Positions 24,854-33,233 of a stretch of 46,216 bases of DNA are shown piece by piece (position 1 is the stretch's first letter; each line of letters begins with the position of its first letter). Source of the stretch: an uncultured Clostridium sp. (GTDB taxonomy: Bacteria > Bacillota > Clostridia > Clostridiales > Clostridiaceae). A model generated the notes under the pieces. That model was given only the letters and a program-made list of their open reading frames with translations, was not told the DNA's origin and did not search any database. Location: contig UQFE01000019.1 in NCBI GenBank assembly GCA_900540255.1, positions 1-46,216 of the forward strand. The letters are read 5' to 3'. A program made the position numbers and the translations under genes.

Positions 24854-25936
24854 ATGAGTTATGTTTTACCATTAGGACCTTATCATCCTGCTTTAGAGGA
24901 ACCTGTTCATGTTAAGCTTCTTACTGAAGGTGAAATTATAAAGGATTCAGAGGTTTATATAGGGTATAACCATAGGGGGATAGAAAAGTTAACTGAAACT
25001 AGGAATTTTATTCAAACAATTACATTAGTAGAAAGAGTATGTGGAATTTGTTCACATTCACATGCAATGACATATTGTTTAGCAATAGAAGATATTGTTG
25101 GAATGGAGGTTCCAAAGAGGGGGCAATATATAAGAGTAATATTAAGTGAATTAGAAAGATTACATTCTCATTATTTATGGTTAGGTTTAGCGGCACATAT
25201 AATTGCTTTTGATTCTTTATTCATGATGTGCTTTGCATCAAGAGAAAAGATAATGGATATGTTAGAAGTTATAAGTGGAAATAGAGTTAATTATGCTATG
25301 AATATTGTTGGTGGAGCAAGAAGAGATATTAATGAAGAACAAAAACAAACATTAATAAATATGATATCAGAATTAAGAAGAGAATATAAGAATATTTATA
25401 ATATATATGCTAAAGATTCAAGTATAGCAGCTAGGACTAAAGGTGTTGGTGTTTTATCAAAAGATGATGCATTAAATTATGGAGCATGTGGCCCTCATGG
25501 AAGAGCCTCAGGAGTTAATTTTGATGTAAGAAAAACAATGTCTTATAACTTTTATGAAGATTTTGAATTTAATGTAGCATTAGCAAAAGATGGTGATGTA
25601 TTTTCAAGAGCGGTAGTAAGATTAATTGAAATTGAAGAAAGTTTTAAAATTATTGAACAAGCATTAAATAAAATTCCACATGGGCCTATTAACTTAGGAA
25701 ATAAAATACCAAGAGTACCAGCTGGAGAAGCTATGATTGTTACTGAAGCGCCAAGAGGTGAAGTAACTTATTATGTAGTAACTAATGGTGGACAAACAAA
25801 TGGGAGAGTTAATATTCACGTACCAACATTTAAAAATGCAATGACAGTTCCAGTTATGTTAAAGAATAATACAATTGCAGATGCAGGATTAATAGTTGCA
25901 AGTATTGACCCTTGTTTTTCTTGTTTAGATAGGTAG
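24854..25936 (+). CDS. Group 4 [NiFe] hydrogenase large (catalytic) subunit, MbhL/NuoD-like
   Basis: A 360-residue catalytic subunit. Nickel-iron site motifs are intact: RVCGICSHSH (Cys63, Cys66) and the C-terminal DPCFSC (Cys354, Cys357), so it should be a genuine hydrogenase rather than a complex I or Mbs-like subunit that has lost the metal site. LGPYHPALEEP and YIGYNHRGIEKL are the NuoD-family N-terminal signatures. The protein stops three residues after the last ligand (LDR), so there is no C-terminal extension to be removed by a maturation endopeptidase, as reported for some group 4 enzymes such as CooH. It faces the cytoplasm, bound to the membrane arm. It is followed at once by hypA. 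Confidence 0.94.
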   Translation: MSYVLPLGPYHPALEEPVHVKLLTEGEIIKDSEVYIGYNHRGIEKLTETRNFIQTITLVERVCGICSHSHAMTYCLAIEDIVGMEVPKRGQYIRVILSELERLHSHYLWLGLAAHIIAFDSLFMMCFASREKIMDMLEVISGNRVNYAMNIVGGARRDINEEQKQTLINMISELRREYKNIYNIYAKDSSIAARTKGVGVLSKDDALNYGACGPHGRASGVNFDVRKTMSYNFYEDFEFNVALAKDGDVFSRAVVRLIEIEESFKIIEQALNKIPHGPINLGNKIPRVPAGEAMIVTEAPRGEVTYYVVTNGGQTNGRVNIHVPTFKNAMTVPVMLKNNTIADAGLIVASIDPCFSCLDR

Positions 25937-25946
25937 GAAGAGAATT

Positions 25947-26288
25947 ATGCATGAATTAGCAGTAACAAAGGGATTACTTAAAATATGCTTAGAGGAAGGC
26001 GAAAAGCATAAAATAAAAAAAATAAGAAAAATAAATATAAAGGTTGGGGAACTTACAGACTTACTTCCAGCTTGTATAGAATATTATTTTAATATTGTTT
26101 CTAAAGATACAATTGCAGAAAATACTAAAATTAATGTTGAAAAGATACCAGTTGAAATTAAATGTAATGAATGTGGATATAGTGGAGTTTTAGGAAAAAA
26201 TAATTATGTATGTCCTAAATGCAAGGGAATAGTATATGAAATTACTAAGGGAAAGGAATTTTATTTAGACACTATGGAGGTTGATTAA
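25947..26288 (+). CDS. hypA: Hydrogenase nickel incorporation protein HypA
   Basis: A 113-residue nickel chaperone. The N-terminal MHELAVT (Met1, His2, Glu3) is the nickel site, and the zinc-binding loop uses CNECGYSG and CPKCKG near residues 73-92. It works with HypB to insert nickel into the large subunit. It begins ten bases after the large-subunit gene and is separated from hypB by only two bases, so it is expressed with its target enzyme. Confidence 0.95.
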   Translation: MHELAVTKGLLKICLEEGEKHKIKKIRKINIKVGELTDLLPACIEYYFNIVSKDTIAENTKINVEKIPVEIKCNECGYSGVLGKNNYVCPKCKGIVYEITKGKEFYLDTMEVD

Positions 26289-26290
26289 TT

Positions 26291-26935
26291 ATGGAAATTA
26301 AGGTTGTAAGACAAATTTTAGAGTGGAATGAAGATTGTCATAAGGAAGTGCAGGAGGAACTTAATGAAAATAATGTTAAAATGATAAATATTATGGGATC
26401 TCCAGGAGCTGGAAAAACAACTTTTATATTAAATTTAATTGATGAATTAAAAGAAATGGGATTAAATGTTGCAGTTATAGAAGGAGATATAGAAGGAACT
26501 ATAGATGCAAAAAAAATTCAAGATAAAGGAATACCTGTTGTTCAATTAAATACTAAAGGTGCATGTCATATTGAAGCAATGTCAATAAAAAATATTATAC
26601 ATGAATTTAATTTAAATGACTTAGATTTAATAATAGTTGAAAATATAGGTAACTTGGTATGCCCAGCAGAATTTGATATTGGAGAGGTAGTAAAAGTTGC
26701 ACTATTAAGTATTCCAGAAGGTGATGATAAAGTTGTAAAATATCCATTAATGTTTTCAAAAGCAGATGCATTGATACTTACTAAATATGATATGATAAAA
26801 TATTTTAAATTTAATGAAGATGAAGTAAAAAAACAAACATTTTTAAGAAATCCTAATTCAAAGATTTTTAAGATAAATTCTTTAAAGAAAGGTGAAGCAA
26901 AGGAATTTGCAAAATGGCTAGTTAAAAAAATATAA
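26291..26935 (+). CDS. hypB: Hydrogenase nickel incorporation GTPase HypB
   Basis: A 214-residue SIMIBI-class GTPase that powers nickel delivery. The P-loop GSPGAGKTT is at 36-44, VIEGDIEGT follows as the switch region, GACHIEA supplies the G-domain metal Cys/His, and SKADALILTKYD is near the guanine-binding motif. The N-terminus lacks the long His-rich nickel-storage stretch of some HypB proteins. ENIGNLVCP matches the conserved metal-site segment. It is part of the hydrogenase operon; hypC, hypD, hypE and hypF are not in the window. Confidence 0.95.
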   Translation: MEIKVVRQILEWNEDCHKEVQEELNENNVKMINIMGSPGAGKTTFILNLIDELKEMGLNVAVIEGDIEGTIDAKKIQDKGIPVVQLNTKGACHIEAMSIKNIIHEFNLNDLDLIIVENIGNLVCPAEFDIGEVVKVALLSIPEGDDKVVKYPLMFSKADALILTKYDMIKYFKFNEDEVKKQTFLRNPNSKIFKINSLKKGEAKEFAKWLVKKI

Positions 26936-26953
26936 ATTAGAAGGTGATAATTT

Positions 26954-27487
26954 GTGAAAAAGTGGACAGCATTTTTTGCTACCTTTATCTTATCATATTT
27001 GTTTTGGATACTATTTTTAATGCAAGATTTTAATGTTTTTCACTTAGGAAGACAGGAATTGATTGTAGGTGCAATTGTAGCAATAGTTGTAAGCTTATTT
27101 TCAAGTTCATATTTTGTAAGAGAAGATGGGCTATGGTTATTTAAAAAAATTAGAATTATTAATTTATTAATATTTATTCCTGTATATTTACGGGAACTTA
27201 TTAAAGCAAATTTTAGCGTTGCAATTAAATCTTTATGTCCTAAGATTGATGTGAATCCTGGAATTGTAAAAATAACTACAGATATAAATTCTGATTATGG
27301 ATTAGCAATGTTGGCTAATTGTATAACTTTAACACCAGGGACAATTACAATGGATATTTATGAAGAAGGTAATGGTAAAAATTCAATGTATATTCATTGG
27401 ATAGATGCAACAACAGAAGATACTGAAGAAGCATCTAAAATTATAAAAGGAAGGTTTGAATATTTTGTAAGGAGGCTTTTTAAATAA
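26954..27487 (+). CDS. Mrp antiporter subunit E-like membrane protein (MbhA-like)
   Basis: A 177-residue protein with two hydrophobic segments near the N-terminus (about 5-25 and 32-50) and a soluble C-terminal part containing ANCITLTPGTITMD, the signature of MrpE/MnhE. In Mrp antiporters and Mbh hydrogenases this subunit belongs to the cation-translocating module. The start is GTG 26954, seven bases after AAGGTG. It opens the block of antiporter-type genes after hypB and overlaps the next gene by one base. Confidence 0.9.
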   Translation: MKKWTAFFATFILSYLFWILFLMQDFNVFHLGRQELIVGAIVAIVVSLFSSSYFVREDGLWLFKKIRIINLLIFIPVYLRELIKANFSVAIKSLCPKIDVNPGIVKITTDINSDYGLAMLANCITLTPGTITMDIYEEGNGKNSMYIHWIDATTEDTEEASKIIKGRFEYFVRRLFK

Positions 27488-27750
27488 TGGATATGAATTC
27501 TATATTTTATATAGTAGCAATATTATTGGCTATCCTAGCATTAATTTTATTATATAGAGTTTTTAAGGGACCTAATGTAATAGATAGAGTTTTAGCTGCA
27601 GATTCAATAGATATAATTCTAGGCATTGTAATGATTTTATTTGGAACAATTGAAGAAAGAGCTATGTATTTAGATTTAGGTCTTATTATAACGCTTTTGG
27701 GTTTTATTGGCACAGTTTTAGTTTCTAAATATTTAGAGGGGGAATTGTAA
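27487..27750 (+). CDS. Mrp antiporter subunit F-like protein (MbhB-like)
   Basis: An 87-residue protein with three membrane helices. FKGPNVIDRVLAADS followed by a second and third helix is the MrpF/MnhF pattern. The first ATG overlaps the previous stop by one base, with GGAGG about 11 bases upstream; a second ATG two codons later is a weaker alternative. It is part of the ion-translocating module of the Mbh-like complex. Confidence 0.92.
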   Translation: MDMNSIFYIVAILLAILALILLYRVFKGPNVIDRVLAADSIDIILGIVMILFGTIEERAMYLDLGLIITLLGFIGTVLVSKYLEGEL

Positions 27751-28094
27751 TGTCCATATTAGAAATCATAATTTGTGTATTAATAGTAATAGGTATTTTT
27801 TTTACATTAGCAGGTGTAATTGGTGTAATTAGAATGCCAGATACTTTTTGCAGGATTCAAAGTGCCACTAATATAGCAACTATGGGAGCAATGCCAATAG
27901 CCTTAGCATGCAGTATATATGGATTTGGAAATTCAAATACTTCTTTAGGGATAAAGGCATTAATAGTTATTATTTTTTTATTAATTAGTAATCCTGTTGG
28001 ATCACATGCAATGGCAAGGGCTGCTTATAAGAATAAAGCACATTTATGTGATAAAACAAAATTTGATCATTATAGGAGGAATATAGATGAGTAG
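27750..28094 (+). CDS. Mrp antiporter subunit G-like protein (MbhC-like)
   Basis: A 114-residue protein with three membrane helices. VIGVIRMPDTFCRIQSATNIATMG and LLISNPVGSHAMARAAY are the conserved MrpG/MnhG signatures. One-base overlap with the preceding stop (TAATG) and an eight-base overlap with the next gene indicate tight translational coupling. Confidence 0.93.
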   Translation: MSILEIIICVLIVIGIFFTLAGVIGVIRMPDTFCRIQSATNIATMGAMPIALACSIYGFGNSNTSLGIKALIVIIFLLISNPVGSHAMARAAYKNKAHLCDKTKFDHYRRNIDE

Positions 28095-28362
28095 TTTTGA
28101 AATACTTAATTTTTTAGTTATATTTGGATTAATTATTGCTGCTTTATGTGTATTTTTCTTAGATGATATACTTCAATGTATTATTGCAATGGCTGTACTT
28201 GGTACATTTTTAGCACTAGAATTTTTACTTCTTAAAGCACCAGATGTAGCAATTGCAGAAGCGGCAGTTGGAGCAATATTAACTCCTGTAATCTTTATAA
28301 TAACATTAAATAAAGTTAAGAGTAAAAAGGTTAAGGAGGGAGAAAAGTGCAAAAAAAAATAA
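28087..28362 (+). CDS. DUF4040 membrane subunit (MbhD-like, MrpA C-terminal part)
   Basis: A 91-residue protein with three membrane helices; LLKAPDVAIAEAAVGAILTPVIFI is the conserved DUF4040 core found in MbhD and in the C-terminal region of MrpA. In Mbh this small subunit lines the ion path next to MbhE. Its AGGAGG lies within the end of the upstream gene. The C-terminal tail is lysine-rich, and its last codons overlap the next gene by 16 bases. Confidence 0.9.
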   Translation: MSSFEILNFLVIFGLIIAALCVFFLDDILQCIIAMAVLGTFLALEFLLLKAPDVAIAEAAVGAILTPVIFIITLNKVKSKKVKEGEKCKKK

Positions 28363-28625
28363 CGTATATAATTTTATTTTTATTACTTGCATTATTTTCT
28401 TTTATTGGAGTTAAAATGAATGCAAATCAAGAGGAATTAGGTAAGGCATCAAAAATAATACTTAATGAAACAATTAGTAAGACAGGGGCTATTAATTCAG
28501 TTACAGCAACAGTATTTGATTTTAGGGGATATGATACATTAGGTGAAGCAATTGTATTATTTACAGCAATTTGTGGAGTAGCAACAGTGTTAAGAGTAGA
28601 AAAAAAGGTAAAGGAGGAAAAGTAA
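28347..28625 (+). CDS. MbhE-like membrane subunit (MrpA C-terminal homologue)
   Basis: A 92-residue protein with an N-terminal and a C-terminal membrane helix. VTATVFDFRGYDTLGEAIVLFTAICGVATVLR is the motif shared by MbhE and the end of MrpA. The start is GTG 28347, six bases after AAGGAGGG, overlapping the preceding gene. It completes, with the DUF4040 subunit, the part of MrpA that Mbh-type complexes keep as separate small proteins. Confidence 0.88.
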   Translation: MQKKITYIILFLLLALFSFIGVKMNANQEELGKASKIILNETISKTGAINSVTATVFDFRGYDTLGEAIVLFTAICGVATVLRVEKKVKEEK

Positions 28626-28626
28626 A

Positions 28627-29061
28627 ATGAAAAAAAGAAGAAATTCAATATTAATTTCATGTACTAATTTAGTTTTACCAATTTTACTTACTCTAGGCCT
28701 ATATATAATAATTCATGGACATTTATCACCTGGTGGAGGATTTCAAGGTGGAGTATTAATTGCAGGAGCAATTGCGCTTATTTATATTGGATATGGATTT
28801 AAGGGTGTTAAGAAGGGAATAGCTTCTAATACATTTAAAATTGCAGAGGACTTAGGAGCACTTGGATTTATAATTTTAGCATTTATAGGATTAATAGGTT
28901 CGGGAGTATTCTTTGGAAATGTTTTAGAGAAGGGGAATCCTGGGGACTTATTTTCATCAGGAAGCATATTTTTAATGAATTTTGCAGTAGGATTTAAAGT
29001 ATTTGCAGGAATTTCATTTTTAATAATAATTATGTTAGCTAACTTAAATAAGGAGGATTAG
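28627..29061 (+). CDS. Mrp antiporter subunit B-like protein (MbhF-like)
   Basis: A 144-residue protein with four membrane helices. HGHLSPGGGFQGGVLIAGAI is the diagnostic MrpB/MnhB motif, and NFAVGFKVFAGIS is near the C-terminus. AGGAGG is contained in the preceding coding end. It belongs to the antiporter-derived half of the hydrogenase. Confidence 0.94.
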   Translation: MKKRRNSILISCTNLVLPILLTLGLYIIIHGHLSPGGGFQGGVLIAGAIALIYIGYGFKGVKKGIASNTFKIAEDLGALGFIILAFIGLIGSGVFFGNVLEKGNPGDLFSSGSIFLMNFAVGFKVFAGISFLIIIMLANLNKED

Positions 29062-29064
29062 TAA

Positions 29065-29400
29065 ATGACAATTAATTATATTGGGGCCTTTTTTTTAATT
29101 GTTATTGGATTAGCAATAATAGTATTAAAAAGTAACCTAATAAAAATAGTTATTGGAATGGGTATCTTAGATTCAGGAATAAATTTATTATTAATTTCAA
29201 TTGGATATAGAACTAATGGAACAGCACCTATATTTACAGACAATAGTAGTTATTTTGTAGACCCTATTCCACAAGCATTAACTCTTACCTCTATAGTAAT
29301 AGGTGCTTGTGTTACTGCACTTGCATTATCTTTAGTAATAAAAATTCATAAATATTATAATAGTATAGAAAGTGATGAAGTAAGGAGGATTAGGGGATGA
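29065..29400 (+). CDS. Mrp antiporter subunit C / NuoK-like protein (MbhG-like)
   Basis: A 111-residue protein with three membrane helices. IVIGMGILDSGINLLLISIGY and VDPIPQALTLTSIVIGACVTALALSL are the hallmarks of MrpC/MnhC, the homologue of complex I NuoK. It overlaps the following large antiporter subunit by four bases (ATGA). Confidence 0.94.
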   Translation: MTINYIGAFFLIVIGLAIIVLKSNLIKIVIGMGILDSGINLLLISIGYRTNGTAPIFTDNSSYFVDPIPQALTLTSIVIGACVTALALSLVIKIHKYYNSIESDEVRRIRG

Positions 29401-31394
29401 GTACAAAGTTTATTTATAATCTTCCAATAATTTCAATAATGACACCTTTTATATTAGCCTTTGTTCTTGGATTATTTAAGGAAAAATATATACAAGCAAA
29501 AAGGGTATTAACTATTATAGCAACTTCAATATCTTTTATATGTGTATTATTACTTATTAATCCTATTTTCATTGAAAATAAAGTAATAGTAACATGGATG
29601 GGAAATTGGTTGCCGATTAAAGGAAATGCTTATGGTATATGTATTGAAATAGATGCATTAGGATTATTTTTAGGATTGATTATTACAGGAGCATCATTTT
29701 TATCATCAATATATTCACTAAAATATATGAGCAAAGATAACGGATTAGAAAAATATTATGTATTATTTTTATTATTGACATCAAGTATGATAGGTTTCGT
29801 ATTTACAGGTGACTTATTCAATATGTATGTAATGCTTGAAATAATGACATTTGCAGCTATTTCATTAACTGCATTTAGAAATTATAAAGATAAGGCTGTA
29901 GAAGCAGCATTTAAGTATATAGTAACAGGATCACTAGGTTCATCTTTAATTTTACTTGGAACTTGTTTAATTTATAGTGAAACTAAAACTTTGAATTTAG
30001 CAGAAATATCATTGAAATTAAATTTGGAGCAAGAAATGAGTCCAGTATTAATAGTTGCATTTTCTCTTATGATGGTTGGATATGCAGTTAAATCATTTAT
30101 GGTTCCTTGTCATACATGGCCAACTGAAGCACATATGGCAGCACCATCATCTATATCAATGATACTTTCAGGGGTAATGAGTAAAACGGGTGTATATGCA
30201 ATAATAAGATTAGTATTTATGATTTTTGGACTCGCTACTAATAAACCAGTAGGATATTTGATTTTAGTATGGGGACTTATAACAATGGTTATAGGAGTTT
30301 CTATGGCATTGTTACAACATGATTTTAAGAGGCTTTTAGCATTTCATTCAGTTTCGCAAATAGGTTATATAATTACAGCTTTGGGAATGGCTATTATTGA
30401 AAATAGTGAAGTAGGTGCAATGGTTTTAATAGGTGGTATTTATCATATGATAAATCATGCTGTTTTTAAAGGATTATTATTTTTAGTTGCTGGAGCTGTC
30501 TTGTATGTTACAGGAACTACTGATTTAGATTCTGTTTCTGGACTTGGAAAGAAAATGCCTTTTACAATGGCAATGTTTTTATTTGGAGCAGCTGCTATTA
30601 GTGGGATTCCGCCATTTAATGGTTTTGCATCTAAATGGATAATTTACGAGGCTGGATTTAATGGTGGTTTAGGAATTGCTTCAATAATAGCTATTGTTGT
30701 ATCAGCTCTTACATTAGCATCTTTTATAAAAGTTGGACATTCTATATTTTTTGGACCACAAAAAAATAAGTATAAAAATATACAAGATGTACCTGTAACT
30801 ATGAAAATCTCAATGGGGATTTTATCTATATTAACTTTGATTTTAGGATTGATACCAAAAATAGTTGTAGAAAATTTATTAATGCCAGTAATAAGAGCAA
30901 TATATAATTTACGACTTTATATTGGAAGTGCATTAGGAAATATAGATGAAATATTTGAATTTGGAGAAATTAGATTTATAACTAATGGAATTTATAATCC
31001 AACAAACTTTTTAATATTATTTATAGTATTGCTTTTAGGAGTTTTATTATTTTTAATATTTAAGAGTGATAAGGCCGGAGAAGAAATAAATGAAAAATCA
31101 GATACTTCATTTGATATGAGTATATTTAAAAAGTATAAACATAAATATCAAAATGGAATAAATTATTCAAATCTCTCCATAGATTCAAGCTGTAAATATG
31201 AGGTTTTTATTGGTGGTGAAGATGGAGATAGTATTAAAGTTGGATCAAATGATTTATTTTGGGGAATGAAATATCAATTGAAAGAATATTTTAATGGAAT
31301 TAAGGATGCCCATACAGGTAATGTTAATGATTATGCATTATGGATTGTAGCAACATTATTGATAGTTACTATAGTTTTATTTCTATTTATATAG
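29397..31394 (+). CDS. Ion-translocating MrpD/NuoN-like subunit with C-terminal extension (MbhH-like)
   Basis: A 665-residue polytopic protein. Residues 1 to about 500 are a typical antiporter-like subunit: GDLFNMYVMLEIMTF contains the conserved helix-5 Glu, VPCHTWPTEAHMAAPSS and GVMSKTGVYAI the helix 7-8 Lys region, and HDFKRLLAFHSVSQIGY follows. MrpD/MbhH proteins normally end near 500 residues. Here about 150 more follow: a membrane helix (ILFIVLLLGVLLFLIF), a soluble loop of about 95 residues, then DAHTGNVNDYALWIVATLL and a final helix. No separate mbhI gene is seen in the operon, so this tail may supply MbhI. Antiporter identity is secure; the fusion is inference. Confidence 0.92.
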   Translation: MSTKFIYNLPIISIMTPFILAFVLGLFKEKYIQAKRVLTIIATSISFICVLLLINPIFIENKVIVTWMGNWLPIKGNAYGICIEIDALGLFLGLIITGASFLSSIYSLKYMSKDNGLEKYYVLFLLLTSSMIGFVFTGDLFNMYVMLEIMTFAAISLTAFRNYKDKAVEAAFKYIVTGSLGSSLILLGTCLIYSETKTLNLAEISLKLNLEQEMSPVLIVAFSLMMVGYAVKSFMVPCHTWPTEAHMAAPSSISMILSGVMSKTGVYAIIRLVFMIFGLATNKPVGYLILVWGLITMVIGVSMALLQHDFKRLLAFHSVSQIGYIITALGMAIIENSEVGAMVLIGGIYHMINHAVFKGLLFLVAGAVLYVTGTTDLDSVSGLGKKMPFTMAMFLFGAAAISGIPPFNGFASKWIIYEAGFNGGLGIASIIAIVVSALTLASFIKVGHSIFFGPQKNKYKNIQDVPVTMKISMGILSILTLILGLIPKIVVENLLMPVIRAIYNLRLYIGSALGNIDEIFEFGEIRFITNGIYNPTNFLILFIVLLLGVLLFLIFKSDKAGEEINEKSDTSFDMSIFKKYKHKYQNGINYSNLSIDSSCKYEVFIGGEDGDSIKVGSNDLFWGMKYQLKEYFNGIKDAHTGNVNDYALWIVATLLIVTIVLFLFI

Positions 31395-31405
31395 GAGGTG
31401 GGAAT

Positions 31406-32377
31406 ATGGAGTATTTTTTAAAATTAGTATATTTAATTTTATTTCCAGGTTTCATTTTTACAATAATTATGGGATTACTCATATCTGGAATAGATAGAAA
31501 AATAGTAGCTAGAATGCAAAGAAGAAGAGGACCTAAGATTATACAGCCTTTTTATGATATTGTAAAATTAATAGGAAAAGATACTATAGTTCCTAGAAAT
31601 GCAAGTTCTAGATTGTTTATAATAGCACCAATAATAGCATTAGTAAGTATTTGTATAGTTCCAATTCTATTTCCTATATATAATCATGTAACACTTTTTG
31701 AAGGAATAGCAGATATAGTTGTAATTATTTATTTATTAATCATTCCCTCAGTTGCAATGATTGTTGGGGGAATTGCATCTGGGTCTCCATTTGCATCTAT
31801 AGGGATTTCAAGAGAAGTTGTAAGTATGATTGCATATGAATTACCATTGATAACTTCAGTATTAGCAGTTTGTAAAAAGGCTGGAATGATTTTAGGGAAA
31901 GGAACAACATATTCATTATCTGAAATAGCATCAGTACAAGAAGCTAATGGAAGTTTCATTTTTTCAATATCATTATTACCAGCAGCACTTGCATTTTTGA
32001 TGATATTACCAGCTAAGATAGGAAGTTCACCATTTGATGTAGCAGAAGCAGAAACAGAGTTGTGTGAAGGTCCATTAGTAGAATATAGTGGATTACAATT
32101 AGGATTATTTAAATTAACTCATAAAATTAAGGCTTATGTTATTACTGCATTATTTGTAGTTTTATTTTTAGGTGGAATAGGTATTTCAAATACAAACTTT
32201 TTTTTATTAAATACATTAATACGTATAGTTTTAAGTATAGTTATAAGCATATTATTTTTATCAGTAGTAAGAGGGGTTATGGGAAGATATAAGAGTAATC
32301 AAATGTTTAAGTTTTATTGGATTGTTCCAACTATTTTAGCATTATTAAGTTATATATTAGTAAGCTTTAATTTATAA
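31406..32377 (+). CDS. NuoH-like membrane anchor subunit (MbhM-like)
   Basis: A 323-residue protein with about eight membrane helices, homologous to complex I NuoH, which joins the hydrogenase arm to the membrane arm. RMQRRRGPKIIQPFYDIVKL, SREVVSMIAYELPLI and SPFDVAEAETELCEGPLVEYSG are strongly conserved family motifs; the charged loop near the end is also typical. ATG 31406 follows AGGAGGTGG. A longer in-frame extension upstream merely overlaps the previous gene and lacks a ribosome-binding site. Confidence 0.94.
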   Translation: MEYFLKLVYLILFPGFIFTIIMGLLISGIDRKIVARMQRRRGPKIIQPFYDIVKLIGKDTIVPRNASSRLFIIAPIIALVSICIVPILFPIYNHVTLFEGIADIVVIIYLLIIPSVAMIVGGIASGSPFASIGISREVVSMIAYELPLITSVLAVCKKAGMILGKGTTYSLSEIASVQEANGSFIFSISLLPAALAFLMILPAKIGSSPFDVAEAETELCEGPLVEYSGLQLGLFKLTHKIKAYVITALFVVLFLGGIGISNTNFFLLNTLIRIVLSIVISILFLSVVRGVMGRYKSNQMFKFYWIVPTILALLSYILVSFNL

Positions 32378-32389
32378 GGGGGAGTTTTT

Positions 32390-32833
32390 ATGTCATTAAT
32401 AGAAAAGAGTAGAGAAAAATCTCCTTGGATATATCATTTAAACACTGGTTCATGTAATGGATGTGATATTGAATTACTTGCGTTACTTGGACCTAGATAT
32501 GATGTTGAAAGATTTGGAGTTAAATTTGTAGGTTCTCCAAGGCATGCAGATATAATAGTTGTTACAGGGCCGGTTACAGTTCAATCTAGGAATAGAATGT
32601 TAAAGGTATTATCACAAGTTCCAGATCCAAAGGTAGTTGTTGCAATAGGGTCATGCCCAGCATCAGGCAATGTATTTAAGGATAGTTATGCTATTGATGG
32701 ACCATTAGATAAATGGATTAAGGTAGATGTTACAGTTGCAGGATGTTCACCTAAACCAGAAGCAATTGCACAGGGAATTTTAAAAGCTGTAGAAATATTA
32801 AATAAAAAGAGGGAGGAAGAAACTTATGTTTAA
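32390..32833 (+). CDS. [NiFe] hydrogenase small subunit, NuoB-like (MbhJ-like)
   Basis: A 147-residue subunit carrying the 4Fe-4S cluster next to the nickel site. The four ligands are Cys22 and Cys25 (TGSCNGCDIE), Cys89 (GSCPASG) and Cys119 (AGCSPKPEAI), the group 4 pattern. There is no twin-arginine signal, so it stays in the cytoplasm. AAGGGGGAG precedes the ATG. Its last eight bases overlap the ferredoxin-subunit gene. Confidence 0.94.
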   Translation: MSLIEKSREKSPWIYHLNTGSCNGCDIELLALLGPRYDVERFGVKFVGSPRHADIIVVTGPVTVQSRNRMLKVLSQVPDPKVVVAIGSCPASGNVFKDSYAIDGPLDKWIKVDVTVAGCSPKPEAIAQGILKAVEILNKKREEETYV

Positions 32834-33233
32834 GGTTCCTTACTTTTTAGAAGGAATAAGCAATATTTTCAAGCCAGTTTTAACAAATAAGGAAAAATTT
32901 GAAAATGCAAAAGGTGCTGAAAATTATAGGGGAAAATTAATATTTGATGAAAATGCATGTATTGGCTGTGGAATTTGTATTAGAGTATGTGCTGGGGAAG
33001 CGATAACTAAGGAAGTAACACCTGTTGAAGGCGGTCAGGAAATAAAAATGACATTTGATTTAAGTTCATGTACTTTTTGTGGATTATGTACTGATTTTTG
33101 TCCAAAGAGTGCTATTAAAACTACAAAGGAGGTTATGATGGTAACAAATGATAAAGAAAAGTTAAAAATTGAAGGTAAATTTATTAAAAAATTACCTCCT
33201 AAGCCAGCTATAAAAACAAAGAAAAAAGAATAA
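32826..33233 (+). CDS. Two-cluster ferredoxin subunit, NuoI-like (MbhN-like)
   Basis: A 135-residue protein with two 4Fe-4S motifs: CIGCGICIRVC (Cys45, 48, 51, 55) and CTFCGLCTDFC (Cys82, 85, 88, 92). It should receive electrons from ferredoxin and pass them to the NuoB-like subunit. A lysine-rich tail of about 40 residues follows the second cluster. It is the last gene of the operon. Its stop codon touches a 40-bp perfect palindrome that ends transcription. Confidence 0.94.
   Translation: MFKVPYFLEGISNIFKPVLTNKEKFENAKGAENYRGKLIFDENACIGCGICIRVCAGEAITKEVTPVEGGQEIKMTFDLSSCTFCGLCTDFCPKSAIKTTKEVMMVTNDKEKLKIEGKFIKKLPPKPAIKTKKKE

Noticed and set aside
31340..31405. Longer N-terminus for the NuoH-like subunit
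   Set aside because: The extension overlaps the end of the previous gene in another frame and lacks a ribosome-binding site, whereas AGGAGGTGG precedes ATG 31406.
24461..33233. Operon considered as complex I, formate hydrogenlyase or a plain Mrp antiporter
   Set aside because: Both CxxC nickel-site motifs are intact in the large subunit, there is no NADH-binding or formate dehydrogenase gene, and hydrogenase and Mrp genes are interleaved as in Mbh.
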